Assembly (NCBI GenBank): GCA_017442875.1
Contig: JAFSPN010000050.1
Span: 1-46,933 of the forward strand
Source of the DNA: Bacilli bacterium
GTDB lineage: Bacteria > Bacillota_I > Bacilli_A > RFN20 > CAG-826
Direction: 5' to 3'
DNA length: 46,933 nt
The position numbers were made by a program, and so were the translations under genes. Below are positions 33,756 to 40,890 of this stretch, one piece after another (positions within the stretch are counted from its first letter, which is position 1; each line of letters opens with the position of its first letter). Under the pieces are notes generated by a model, which ran no database searches, was not told where the DNA came from, and saw only the letters and a list, made by a program, of their open reading frames with translations.

Positions 33756-36386
33756 ATGGCCAGAGCAAAAAAGATTGATTTAGTCGAAGAAAATTACGCT
33801 GAAAATATCTCCATTCAACCTATGGAAGATGTAATGGGTGACCGTTATGCGACATACGCAAAATATGTCATTCAAGATCGTGCTATTCCAGATGTTAGAG
33901 ATGGTTTAAAACCAGTTCAAAGACGTATTGTTTTCACAATGTATCGCAATAACAACGTCTTTAATAAACCGACTAGAAAATGCGCTCATACCGTTGGCGC
34001 GGTTATGGGTACTTTCCACCCACATGGTGATACATCTATTTATGAAGCCTTGGCTAGAATGAGCCAAGATTGGAAGGTTCGTTATCCATTAATCGATTTC
34101 CAAGGTAACAACGGTAGTATCGATGGTGACTCACCAGCGGCTTATCGTTATACCGAATCTAGACTTAGCGAATTATCTAACGAATTAGTGCGTGATATCG
34201 ACAAGAAAACGGTCGATATGCAGCTCAACTTCGATGATACAGAACTCGAACCAATCGTTCTTCCAGCGAGGTTCCCAAACCTCTTTGTTAATGGTACAGA
34301 AGGTATTGCTGTTGCTTTAGCAACAGAAATCCCACCTCACAACCTTAGAGAAATCACTAATGCGATTATTTATCGTATTGGTCATAAAACTGCGACAATT
34401 GAAGATTTAATGCAATTCGTTTTAGGCCCAGATTTCCCTGGTGGTGGTATTATTTACGAAAGTGAAGGGCTTAAAAATATCTACTTAACTGGTAGAGGCC
34501 GTATTGAAATCGCTAGTAAAGCTGAAATCGTCCAAAATAAAGATAATCAGCAAATTATTATCACTGAAATTCCATATAAAACACAGAAAAACCAGTTGGT
34601 TTTTGAAATCGATAAAATCGTCCACTCTAAAGCGGTTGATGGTCTTTTAGAAGTAAGAGATGAATCTGACTGGAAAGGCATTAGAATTGTCATTGATTGT
34701 AAGAAAGACGCGAAGTGTGATCTACTTTTACAATACTTGATGAATAAGACTGGTTTAGTCACTTCATATTCTACGAATATGGTTGCCATTGTTGATGGCC
34801 GTCCAAAGACCTTAAATCTTTTAACTTATATCGATGCTTACATCGCTCATCAAGTTGATGTCGTCACCAGAAAGAGCCAATTCGATTTAGAAAAATTCAG
34901 CGCTAGATTACATATCGTTGAAGGTCTTATTTACGCTTCTTTGAATATCAATGAAGTGGTGGAAATCATCAAAAAGAGTAAAGATAAAGCAGATAGCAAA
35001 CTCAACTTAATGAAACGCTACGAATTCTCTAACGAACAAGCAGAAGCAATCGTGACAATGCCTTTATATAAGTTATCTCATACCGATGAGGTCATTTTGC
35101 AAAAAGAAAAAGAAGGCTTAATCAAAGACATCGAAACACTCAAAGGAATTCTTGAAGACGAGGCTAAACTCAACCGTGTTTTAGTTCGTGAACTAAAAGC
35201 TATCGCTGATAAGTATGGCGATGATCGACGTACACAAATCCAAGAAAAACAAGAAGTGGCACCAATCGATAAGCGTGAATTAATTGCCAAAGATGATGTT
35301 ATGGTGGCTTTATCTCGCGATGGTTATGTCAAAAGATCAACCCTTAAATCATATCGTAGCAGCCAAGATAATTACCTTCCTGGCTTAAAAGATGGCGATG
35401 AATTAGTGGGTGCTGGCTTACTCAATACCACCGATTATTTGATTTGTTTTACAAATCAAGGTAATTACATTTGCGTCCCAGTTCATAAGATTAGTGAAAA
35501 TAGATGGAAAGATGAAGGCGGTCACTTAAACGTCTTCTCAACCTTAGCACCAGGCGAAAAAATCATTAAAGGCATTGCCGTCAGCGACTTTAGAGATGAC
35601 ATTTATTTAGGCATTCTCACCAAGTTTGGTCAAATCAAACGTATGCCTTTAAATATGATAGAAAAAGGAAAGCGCTCGCGCCCAATACGTAATATGCGTT
35701 TATTAAATGGTGATGAAGTAAGTGATGTCCAAGTATTAAGCGGCAATTCTAACTTACTAATCGTCGCAAGCAATGGTAATGTTTCTTATTTCAATGAAAA
35801 CGAATTGACCATTCTTTCCAGCAAAGCTGGAGGTGTTAAATCCATGGCGGGTTTAGGCAAGAATAGTGCGGTTGCTTTGATTCCTTTTGACGAAGAAGAA
35901 AAGAACAAAATCATCTTATTTACCGATAAAGGCCATTATCGTATATTCGATAATGCTCACGTGACTTTTACTCCGCGTTTAGGCAAAGTGACATCGGTGA
36001 TGCCGTGCTTTAAGAGCGATATCCATCATGTTGTCAGCGCATTTAAACTACCAAAACAAGATTTATTAAAAATAAATCTTTTCCTTGATAATAATCAATA
36101 CCAAATCTTTGAGTTGACTGATTTCTACTTATCTGATCTCGCTAAATACGCGAAAAAGAACATTGATATCCCTGCTAAAACCAAAGTGCTCAATGTATTT
36201 GATTGCGTTATTGACGTAGTCAATAAAGATACAATTTCTCATCCAATTACCATCAAAGAAAAACCAGTTGTTATTAAGAGCTTTGATGACGAAAACGTTG
36301 AAGCGGAACAAGAAAACGAAGTTATAGAAAAGCCAGAAAAAGAAGGTTTTGAACAGATTTCAATCTTTGATGACCTCGATGATTAA
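33756..36386 (+). CDS. parC: Topoisomerase IV subunit A
   Basis: The DNA-cleaving subunit paired with ParE, needed to unlink daughter chromosomes. 876 residues: DVRDGLKPVQRRIVFTMY, quinolone-region HPHGDTSIYEA, catalytic Tyr132 in AAYRYTESRLSE, and the C-terminal beta-pinwheel. GNNGSIDGD identifies it as ParC rather than GyrA (which has GNFGS). The residue at the quinolone hotspot is Thr93 with Glu97. It has an acidic tail. Shine-Dalgarno is weak (GAGGTAAAG), overlapping parE's end. Confidence 0.94.
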   Translation: MARAKKIDLVEENYAENISIQPMEDVMGDRYATYAKYVIQDRAIPDVRDGLKPVQRRIVFTMYRNNNVFNKPTRKCAHTVGAVMGTFHPHGDTSIYEALARMSQDWKVRYPLIDFQGNNGSIDGDSPAAYRYTESRLSELSNELVRDIDKKTVDMQLNFDDTELEPIVLPARFPNLFVNGTEGIAVALATEIPPHNLREITNAIIYRIGHKTATIEDLMQFVLGPDFPGGGIIYESEGLKNIYLTGRGRIEIASKAEIVQNKDNQQIIITEIPYKTQKNQLVFEIDKIVHSKAVDGLLEVRDESDWKGIRIVIDCKKDAKCDLLLQYLMNKTGLVTSYSTNMVAIVDGRPKTLNLLTYIDAYIAHQVDVVTRKSQFDLEKFSARLHIVEGLIYASLNINEVVEIIKKSKDKADSKLNLMKRYEFSNEQAEAIVTMPLYKLSHTDEVILQKEKEGLIKDIETLKGILEDEAKLNRVLVRELKAIADKYGDDRRTQIQEKQEVAPIDKRELIAKDDVMVALSRDGYVKRSTLKSYRSSQDNYLPGLKDGDELVGAGLLNTTDYLICFTNQGNYICVPVHKISENRWKDEGGHLNVFSTLAPGEKIIKGIAVSDFRDDIYLGILTKFGQIKRMPLNMIEKGKRSRPIRNMRLLNGDEVSDVQVLSGNSNLLIVASNGNVSYFNENELTILSSKAGGVKSMAGLGKNSAVALIPFDEEEKNKIILFTDKGHYRIFDNAHVTFTPRLGKVTSVMPCFKSDIHHVVSAFKLPKQDLLKINLFLDNNQYQIFELTDFYLSDLAKYAKKNIDIPAKTKVLNVFDCVIDVVNKDTISHPITIKEKPVVIKSFDDENVEAEQENEVIEKPEKEGFEQISIFDDLDD

Positions 36387-36396
36387 CAAATATTAT

Positions 36397-36424
36397 TTAG
36401 TAGTATATTAGTAAAGTATTAGTA
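36397..36424 (+). promoter_or_regulatory. Three TTAGTA repeats with 11-bp period after parC
   Basis: TTAGTA starts at 36397, 36408 and 36419, two successive 11-bp steps. They begin 11 bp after the parC stop. AT-rich sequence follows, then the terminator at 36464. This is the longest array of the motif in the window. Confidence 0.5.
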
Positions 36425-36463
36425 GATAATAAAACTTTGTTTTATAAGCAATATATTAAAAAT

Positions 36464-36492
36464 AGTGAGACTTAATTTGACTCACTGTTTTT
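36464..36492 (+). terminator. Probable terminator after parC
   Basis: AGTGAG (36464-36469), 11-base loop, CTCACT (36481-36486), then GTTTTTC. A 6-bp stem, moderate strength. Confidence 0.65.
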
Positions 36493-36526
36493 CTTTATTC
36501 GGCCGTTAACAAACTGCTCTAATGTT

Positions 36527-36577
36527 GTGAGAATGAAATATTTTCTTCTCACACAATTCCGCTATTTAAGGTATGAT
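36527..36577 (+). promoter_or_regulatory. Inverted repeat and -10 box upstream of yqeG
   Basis: GTGAGAA (36527-36533) and TTCTCAC (36546-36552) form a perfect 7-bp inverted repeat with a 12-bp centre, just upstream of a -10 TATGAT (36572-36577). The second arm lies near the -35 position, so it could be an operator. No Shine-Dalgarno precedes the yqeG start. Confidence 0.45.
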
Positions 36578-36591
36578 ATTTATTGATAAAT

Positions 36592-37125
36592 ATGTTCAAA
36601 CGTTTCATTCCATTTGCTCACGCTCAATCGGTCTATGAGGTACCAGTTGAATTCTTCCTTAATAATGGCGTTAAACTCTTATTAATTGATCTCGACAATA
36701 CCCTTGATAGTTATCGCTTGTATGAGCCTACTGATCGAGCGGTTGAAAAGCTTAATGAAATTAAACAAGCAGGCATTACACCAATTATTGTGTCAAACAA
36801 TAAGGAGAAGCGTGTTAAAAGGTACGCTGATGCTGCTGGAGTTGAATGTATTTACAGCGCTCATAAGCCGTTTTCTAGACGCATTCGTAACTTTTTAGCA
36901 AAAAAGAACGTCCAGGCTTCGGAAGTCATGCTTGTTGGTGACCAACTCATGACCGACGTTTTAGCGGCTCGTGGAGCGCATATACGCGTCTTATTGACAG
37001 AAAAAGTCGTCAAGGAAGACCAATGGACCACTCATATCAATCGTCTATTTGATAGACCGATAAGAAAACATCTAGCAAAAAAAGGCAAACTGCCAGATTG
37101 GAGAACAAAAAATGGGCAAATCTAA
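36592..37125 (+). CDS. yqeG: YqeG-family HAD-type phosphatase
   Basis: A 177-residue HAD-superfamily (subclass IIIA) protein with the catalytic DxD in LLIDLDNTLDSYR, a Thr/Ser motif in PIIVSNNK and VGDQLMTDVLAA. The family phosphatase is conserved next to yqeH, yhbY and nadD in Bacillota. Its substrate is not established; phosphatidylglycerophosphate phosphatase activity has been shown for relatives. I use ATG 36592; TTG 36583 is an alternative that would be nearly leaderless. It overlaps yqeH by 14 bp. Confidence 0.9.
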   Translation: MFKRFIPFAHAQSVYEVPVEFFLNNGVKLLLIDLDNTLDSYRLYEPTDRAVEKLNEIKQAGITPIIVSNNKEKRVKRYADAAGVECIYSAHKPFSRRIRNFLAKKNVQASEVMLVGDQLMTDVLAARGAHIRVLLTEKVVKEDQWTTHINRLFDRPIRKHLAKKGKLPDWRTKNGQI

Positions 37126-38251
37126 AAGAGTATTACGTTGCTATCACTGTGGAGCAATCTTACAATGTGAAAACCCAAACGAAAAAGGATACATCATCCC
37201 AGAATCATTGAATCGTGCGACACCGATCCAAATCATTTACTGTGATAAATGTTTTGAAACGATGAAAGCGTTCAATAATAGTCAACTCAATCAAGATGTT
37301 GACCAAGAAGTATTAAAAATACTTGATGATGCTTATGCGACTGACGCATTCATCCTTTGGGTCGTCGATTTATTCTCCTTTAATGGCACATTAAATAAGG
37401 AAATCGCTAATAAGATTAAGAAGCTAAGAGTGTCCGTTATTGGCACTAAACGCGATTTATTCCCACAAAATGTGAAGGATTCATCCTTAGTGGATTACCT
37501 CACTGAAAGATTTAATGAATATGGCATTAAGCCATTTTCTGTCCGTTTAGTGGGTTCCGCAAACAAAATCGATCCAAAAGAATACATTGACGCCATGAAT
37601 GTGGCTCGTAAAGGTCATGACGTTTACATGATTGGTAACCTTACCTCAGGTAAAACATCAATTATCAACAAAGCGCTCAAGGGTTTTGAAAACAAAACCA
37701 CACGTCAAATTAAGACTATTACCTATCCAGGCACACATGTCAATGTTCTTGAAATCCCATTATCTCGTTCGTCATTCTTTTATGAATTACCAGGCGTTTC
37801 TCAAAACACATCTGCCGCTGGCATCTTGGAAAAAGATGTTTCCAAACAAATCGTTCCTAAGAAAGCCATCAAGATAACACAAAAAATGATGTATCCTGGT
37901 GATGCATTGATGATTGGCTCATTAGCCGCATTTGAAGTGCTTAAAGGCAAACAATCATCTTATCGTTTCTATGCTGCTGAAGCAGTCGAAACACGCAAAG
38001 TTTCTTTAAAGAAACTAGATGATGAAATCAACGAAAACAATGTCCGTCGTTCTGTTAGACCAGTCTCTGAAAGATTAATCAGTTTCTTAGACTATGATAT
38101 GTTTGAATTTGCGATGGAAAACGATAAGAAATGGCACGATATCGCCATTGAAGGCTTGGGCTGGTTGTCGTTTGTGGCCCAAGGTCAAATTATCCGTGTC
38201 CGTTTCCCAAAGGGAGTCGCTATTAAAGAGAGTTTAGCGAAGATTAGATAA
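37112..38251 (+). CDS. yqeH: YqeH, circularly permuted GTPase in 30S assembly
   Basis: A ribosome-biogenesis GTPase of 379 residues. The N-terminal zinc finger is CYHCG...CDKC. The permuted order of G motifs is visible: G4/G5 region (VIGTKRDLFP...) precedes G1 GNLTSGKTSIINKAL and G3 ELPGV. The G1 Ser/Gly content (GNLTSGKTS) differs from the more usual GxxNVGKS, with Thr-Ser replacing Asn-Val. The C-terminal region is typical. It overlaps yqeG and is 1 bp from yhbY. Confidence 0.93.
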   Translation: MGKSKRVLRCYHCGAILQCENPNEKGYIIPESLNRATPIQIIYCDKCFETMKAFNNSQLNQDVDQEVLKILDDAYATDAFILWVVDLFSFNGTLNKEIANKIKKLRVSVIGTKRDLFPQNVKDSSLVDYLTERFNEYGIKPFSVRLVGSANKIDPKEYIDAMNVARKGHDVYMIGNLTSGKTSIINKALKGFENKTTRQIKTITYPGTHVNVLEIPLSRSSFFYELPGVSQNTSAAGILEKDVSKQIVPKKAIKITQKMMYPGDALMIGSLAAFEVLKGKQSSYRFYAAEAVETRKVSLKKLDDEINENNVRRSVRPVSERLISFLDYDMFEFAMENDKKWHDIAIEGLGWLSFVAQGQIIRVRFPKGVAIKESLAKIR

Positions 38252-38252
38252 T

Positions 38253-38540
38253 ATGCTTAATCCAAAACAAAAACGCGAACTAAAAGGCTTGGCTTCAACC
38301 CTTAAAACCCGTTACCAAATTGGTAAGAATGATATTTCCGATATCCTTATCGACATGCTCGATAAAGCTTTAACCGCTCATGAACTAATCAAAATCGATG
38401 TCATGAAAGGCTGTGCTTTACCAGTCATGGAAGTAGCGGTGGATATCGCTAATACATTAAAAGCCGAATTAGTGGAAGTCATGGGAAGAGTGATTGTGTT
38501 ATTCCGTAGGAATAAAGATAATCCAAAAATCAAAATCTAA
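38253..38540 (+). CDS. yhbY: YhbY/YqeI-family RNA-binding protein
   Basis: A 95-residue CRM-domain protein that associates with pre-50S particles in relatives. The start LNPKQKRELKGLASTLKTRYQIGKNDIS and the end GRVIVLFRRN(K) are characteristic. Its stop overlaps the next start by one base (TAATG). Confidence 0.94.
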   Translation: MLNPKQKRELKGLASTLKTRYQIGKNDISDILIDMLDKALTAHELIKIDVMKGCALPVMEVAVDIANTLKAELVEVMGRVIVLFRRNKDNPKIKI

Positions 38541-39616
38541 TGAATAGAATTATCTTCGGTGGTGGTTTCGATCCAATCCATTTAGGCCATATCAATATGG
38601 CTTTAGTGGCCAGAGACACTCTTAAAGGAGAAGTCATTTTCGTTCCCGCGAAAGTCGCTATTTGGAAGGAAGAATCAATTGACGAAGAGCATAAACTTGC
38701 AATGCTAAGACTTGCCGTATCAAAATATGAGGGTTTTAGTATTGATACGTTTGAATTAGAACAAAAGGAACAACCACGTTCATATCAAACAGTTGCTTAT
38801 TTCAAAAAGAAGTATCCAAGGGATAAACTCTTTTTCTTAATCGGTCAGGACCAGGCTAATGCCTTTAATCAATGGCTTAATCCAGAAAAAATCGCTAAAG
38901 AGGCTCAAATAGTTTACTATAAAAGGCCAAAATTCATCGTCAATCAAGAAAATGTAGACCGATTTAAGATGATTGCCTTAGAAGGACCAGTAGTGGATAT
39001 TGCTTCTAGCGATGTACGCGCTTTAAAGTCGGTTGCTGTTCCAGAAGAAGTGCTTAATTATATCGAAGAAAACAATCTTTACTTTATAAGTAAAGTTAGA
39101 AGTTATATCAAAGAATCCCGCTTCAACCACTCATTGTCTGTCGCTCATTTAGCGTATCGTTTAGCCAAGAAGCACCAATTAGATTATCAAAAAGCTTATA
39201 TAGCTGGAATCTTGCATGATCTCGCTAAAGGCATTGATAAAGATGAGAGTTTAGCGATGATGAAACAACTTTATCCAGAGTTTCTGGATATAGGCGCTTA
39301 TGCATATCACCAATTTTTAGGTGAAACGCTCGTTAAGAGAGACTTTAACATTCAAGACGAAGAAATACTCAATGCGATTAAATATCACACAACTGGGCGT
39401 GCGAATATGTGCTGGCTCGAGAAACTAATTTATGCCGCGGATAAGATTGAACCATCTAGACCATTTGATTCATCGGATTTAATAGCCGCGATGGAAGAAG
39501 ACCTCAATGGTGGATTCTTAACAGTTTTAAAAGCCAACTATGATTATCTAAAAGAGCATCACAAAGCCATCGATAATCGTCTCAGCGACGAGTGTTTTAA
39601 GCAGTATTTAGGCTAA
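38540..39616 (+). CDS. NadD-YqeK fusion: nicotinate-nucleotide adenylyltransferase plus HD-domain Ap4A hydrolase-like protein
   Basis: One 358-residue frame joins two enzymes encoded separately in most Bacillota. Residues 1-190 are NadD: GGGFDPIHLGHINMA (GxFxPxHxGH), FVPA and the C-terminal SSxDVR variant SSDVRAL. It makes nicotinate adenine dinucleotide in NAD synthesis. Residues about 195-358 are YqeK: SRFNHSLSVAHLA, GILHDLAKG (HD motif), YHTTGRANMCWLEKLIYAADKIEPSRPF. YqeK relatives hydrolyse diadenosine tetraphosphate. No internal stop or start with a Shine-Dalgarno is seen between the two. It ends the yqeG-yqeH-yhbY operon; the terminator is at 39641. Confidence 0.92.
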   Translation: MNRIIFGGGFDPIHLGHINMALVARDTLKGEVIFVPAKVAIWKEESIDEEHKLAMLRLAVSKYEGFSIDTFELEQKEQPRSYQTVAYFKKKYPRDKLFFLIGQDQANAFNQWLNPEKIAKEAQIVYYKRPKFIVNQENVDRFKMIALEGPVVDIASSDVRALKSVAVPEEVLNYIEENNLYFISKVRSYIKESRFNHSLSVAHLAYRLAKKHQLDYQKAYIAGILHDLAKGIDKDESLAMMKQLYPEFLDIGAYAYHQFLGETLVKRDFNIQDEEILNAIKYHTTGRANMCWLEKLIYAADKIEPSRPFDSSDLIAAMEEDLNGGFLTVLKANYDYLKEHHKAIDNRLSDECFKQYLG

Positions 39617-39640
39617 TCATTGAGACAAAATGAAACGAGT

Positions 39641-39668
39641 AGCAGCCCAAAAAGCTGCTTTTAATTTG
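39641..39668 (+). terminator. Terminator after nadD-yqeK
   Basis: AGCAGC (39641-39646), 7-base loop, GCTGCT (39654-39659), then TTTTAATTT. It is preceded by 25 bp after the stop. Confidence 0.85.
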
Positions 39669-39760
39669 TTAACACACATTTCTTGAATTTGTATTTGCCT
39701 TTCTAATCGATTATCCTGTAATTAGGATGATCTAAAACAGATGAGAGTGGTTGAATATGC

Positions 39761-39788
39761 TTTTCCACAGTTATACACATTTTCCACA
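39761..39788 (+). promoter_or_regulatory. Cluster of three DnaA-box-like 9-mers
   Basis: TTTTCCACA (39761-39769), TTATACACA (39771-39779) and TTTTCCACA (39780-39788) each differ from the DnaA consensus TTATCCACA at one base and are spaced 10 and 9 bp. They lie 21 bp left of the dif-like site. A fourth, CTATCCACA, is at 39928. The orientation of flanking genes argues against an origin here. Confidence 0.5.
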
Positions 39789-39809
39789 TCAAATTTCGCA
39801 AATATATTA

Positions 39810-39837
39810 ACTTCGCATAATTGCCATTATGTTAACT
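39810..39837. other. dif: dif-like chromosome-dimer resolution site
   Basis: A 28-bp site with the XerC-type 11-bp arm ACTTCGCATAA (39810-39820), 6-bp centre TTGCCA and XerD-type arm TTATGTTAACT (39827-39837). The left arm carries the CGCATAA core of the E. coli site and the ACTTC start of the Bacillus site. The right arm differs from the E. coli XerD arm by one base and from Bacillus by one base (from memory of those sequences). It lies in a 362-bp non-coding gap exactly where gene direction switches. A xerD-like recombinase gene is 3.4 kb away. The remaining sequence of the gap is AT-rich. Confidence 0.88.
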
Positions 39838-39927
39838 AAAATACATAAAAAACGAAATATTACTAAAGTAAAATAAAACCTAATATTACAACGAATTTAA
39901 AGCACGCGAAAAACTTTGTGCGATTAT

Positions 39928-39936
39928 CTATCCACA
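39928..39936 (+). promoter_or_regulatory. Single DnaA-box-like 9-mer
   Basis: CTATCCACA differs from the DnaA consensus at the first base. It is about 90 bp right of the dif-like site. Confidence 0.4.
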
Positions 39937-39955
39937 AATGTTGAGAAAATCAAAC

Positions 39956-39972
39956 TACTAGAAAACTACTAA
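39956..39972 (-). promoter_or_regulatory. 11-bp-period TTAGTA/CTAGTA repeat (minus orientation)
   Basis: TACTAG (39956-39961) and TACTAA (39967-39972) on the plus strand, i.e. TTAGTA-N5-CTAGTA on the minus strand, with an exact 11-bp period. It lies between the dif-like site and the end of the PemK-like gene. No gene starts within reach, so its target is unclear. Confidence 0.45.
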
Positions 39973-39978
39973 TTTGAA

Positions 39979-40557
39979 TTATCGTCTTTCAACTGAGCCG
40001 ACAAATAGATAATTGTTAACCGCATGCAAAATCTTGTCGTATTGTTCTTTTGTTAACCTATATATTTGTTTCAATTGAACCTCATATTCGCCTGTAAAAT
40101 CTTCAATATGGTTACAAGCATCGTTGACAAAGTTCGCTAATGCCTTGTCTCCAAACAGTCTCATCTTATCTATTGTCCTAATTTGATTTACTAAAGCTAC
40201 AGATTCTTTGCAGTTCGGTATTTCTGGGATTTCACCTAAACGAATTGTGCTTTTTGAATTGTATTCTCTAGATTCTTTCAACGAACTTAGTGGCACAATC
40301 GTAATCATTTGGTTGTTTTCTCTTGAAGTTTGCATCGCCACAACGAAATGCTGACCCCTTATTTCGGATCCATATCCTTGTTGAAAACGAACTTTGAATA
40401 CTTCGCCCCTTTCAATAGCGATTTTTGTCGTAAAGTGATTATTAAAGAAAATTCCTCTATTAATATCACTGACGAACTGGTTGTTGTTTTTGTTGTCAAT
40501 ATAAGAAGAAAAAAGAGGTTCTTCCCTTTTGACAGCTATTAGTTTTTTGTTTTCCAT
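39979..40557 (-). CDS. PemK/MazF-like protein with N-terminal extension
   Basis: A 192-residue protein. Residues about 50-170 match the PemK/MazF fold: RGEVFKVRFQQGYGSEIRGQHFVVAMQT...MITIVPLSSLKES, with the Arg and the Ser/Thr residues of the MazF RNase site region present. Typical toxins are about 110 residues; this one adds about 50 polar residues at the front and about 30 at the end. No antitoxin-sized gene precedes it, so its identity as a free-acting toxin is uncertain. I chose ATG 40557 because AAGGAG lies 9-10 bp upstream. It is isolated between the dif-like site and a TnpB transposon, a place where accessory genes often lie. Confidence 0.72.
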   Translation of the reverse strand: MENKKLIAVKREEPLFSSYIDNKNNNQFVSDINRGIFFNNHFTTKIAIERGEVFKVRFQQGYGSEIRGQHFVVAMQTSRENNQMITIVPLSSLKESREYNSKSTIRLGEIPEIPNCKESVALVNQIRTIDKMRLFGDKALANFVNDACNHIEDFTGEYEVQLKQIYRLTKEQYDKILHAVNNYLFVGSVERR

Positions 40558-40611
40558 ATGTTTTGTCTCCTTATAAAGCAAAATATGAAATCTAAGGGAC
40601 TATGAAAACAA

Positions 40612-40672
40612 AAAACATCATTTTTATGTTGGAATCGATGTTTTTAAAGGTTCCACCACTATATGATGTTTT
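40612..40672. repeat. Long imperfect inverted repeat upstream of the PemK-like gene
   Basis: AAAACATCAT (40612-40621) and ATGATGTTTT (40663-40672) are perfect 10-bp complements, with an inner pair TGGAA (40630-40634)/TTCCA (40651-40655). Its ends are A-rich and T-rich, so it could act as a terminator on either strand, or as an operator for the minus-strand gene starting 55 bp to the left. Confidence 0.6.
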
Positions 40673-40812
40673 AATTTTAATCGTTTAACATATTTTAGTA
40701 AGAAGTCTCCCACATCAATTTGATGGTTACCTCTATAGGTAGGGGATGAATTGCTAATTATAAATGTTTATAAAGCAAGTAAATATTTATTGAGGATATA
40801 TCAATGAATTGA

Positions 40813-40818
40813 TATAAT
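40813..40818 (+). promoter_or_regulatory. -10 box upstream of tnpB
   Basis: TATAAT 72 bp before the tnpB ATG. Transcription from here would run into the hairpin at 40839. An A/T-rich upstream region gives no clear -35. Confidence 0.5.
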
Positions 40819-40838
40819 ATAAATAGAAAAAAGGATAT

Positions 40839-40875
40839 GGGGAAAAGATAAATTTGTTTTATCGTCCCCTTTTAT
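40839..40875 (+). terminator. Terminator-like hairpin in the tnpB leader
   Basis: GGGGA (40839-40843) pairs with TCCCC (40865-40869), and GATAAA (40847-40852) with TTTATC (40858-40863); TTTTATTTA follows. It stands between the -10 at 40813 and the start at 40891, so it may attenuate tnpB or block read-through. Confidence 0.65.
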
Positions 40876-40890
40876 TTATACCTGTTATTT

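Noticed and set aside
34026-34050. Quinolone-resistance mutation in ParC (Thr93 at the Ser hotspot)
   Set aside because: The Ser-to-Thr difference may simply be the natural state of this lineage; Glu97 is unchanged. Resistance cannot be inferred.
39761-39936. Origin of replication, because of DnaA-box-like sequences in an AT-rich gap
   Set aside because: Flanking genes point toward this gap, not away from it, a dif-like site lies inside it and no dnaA or dnaN is near. A terminus explains the context better.
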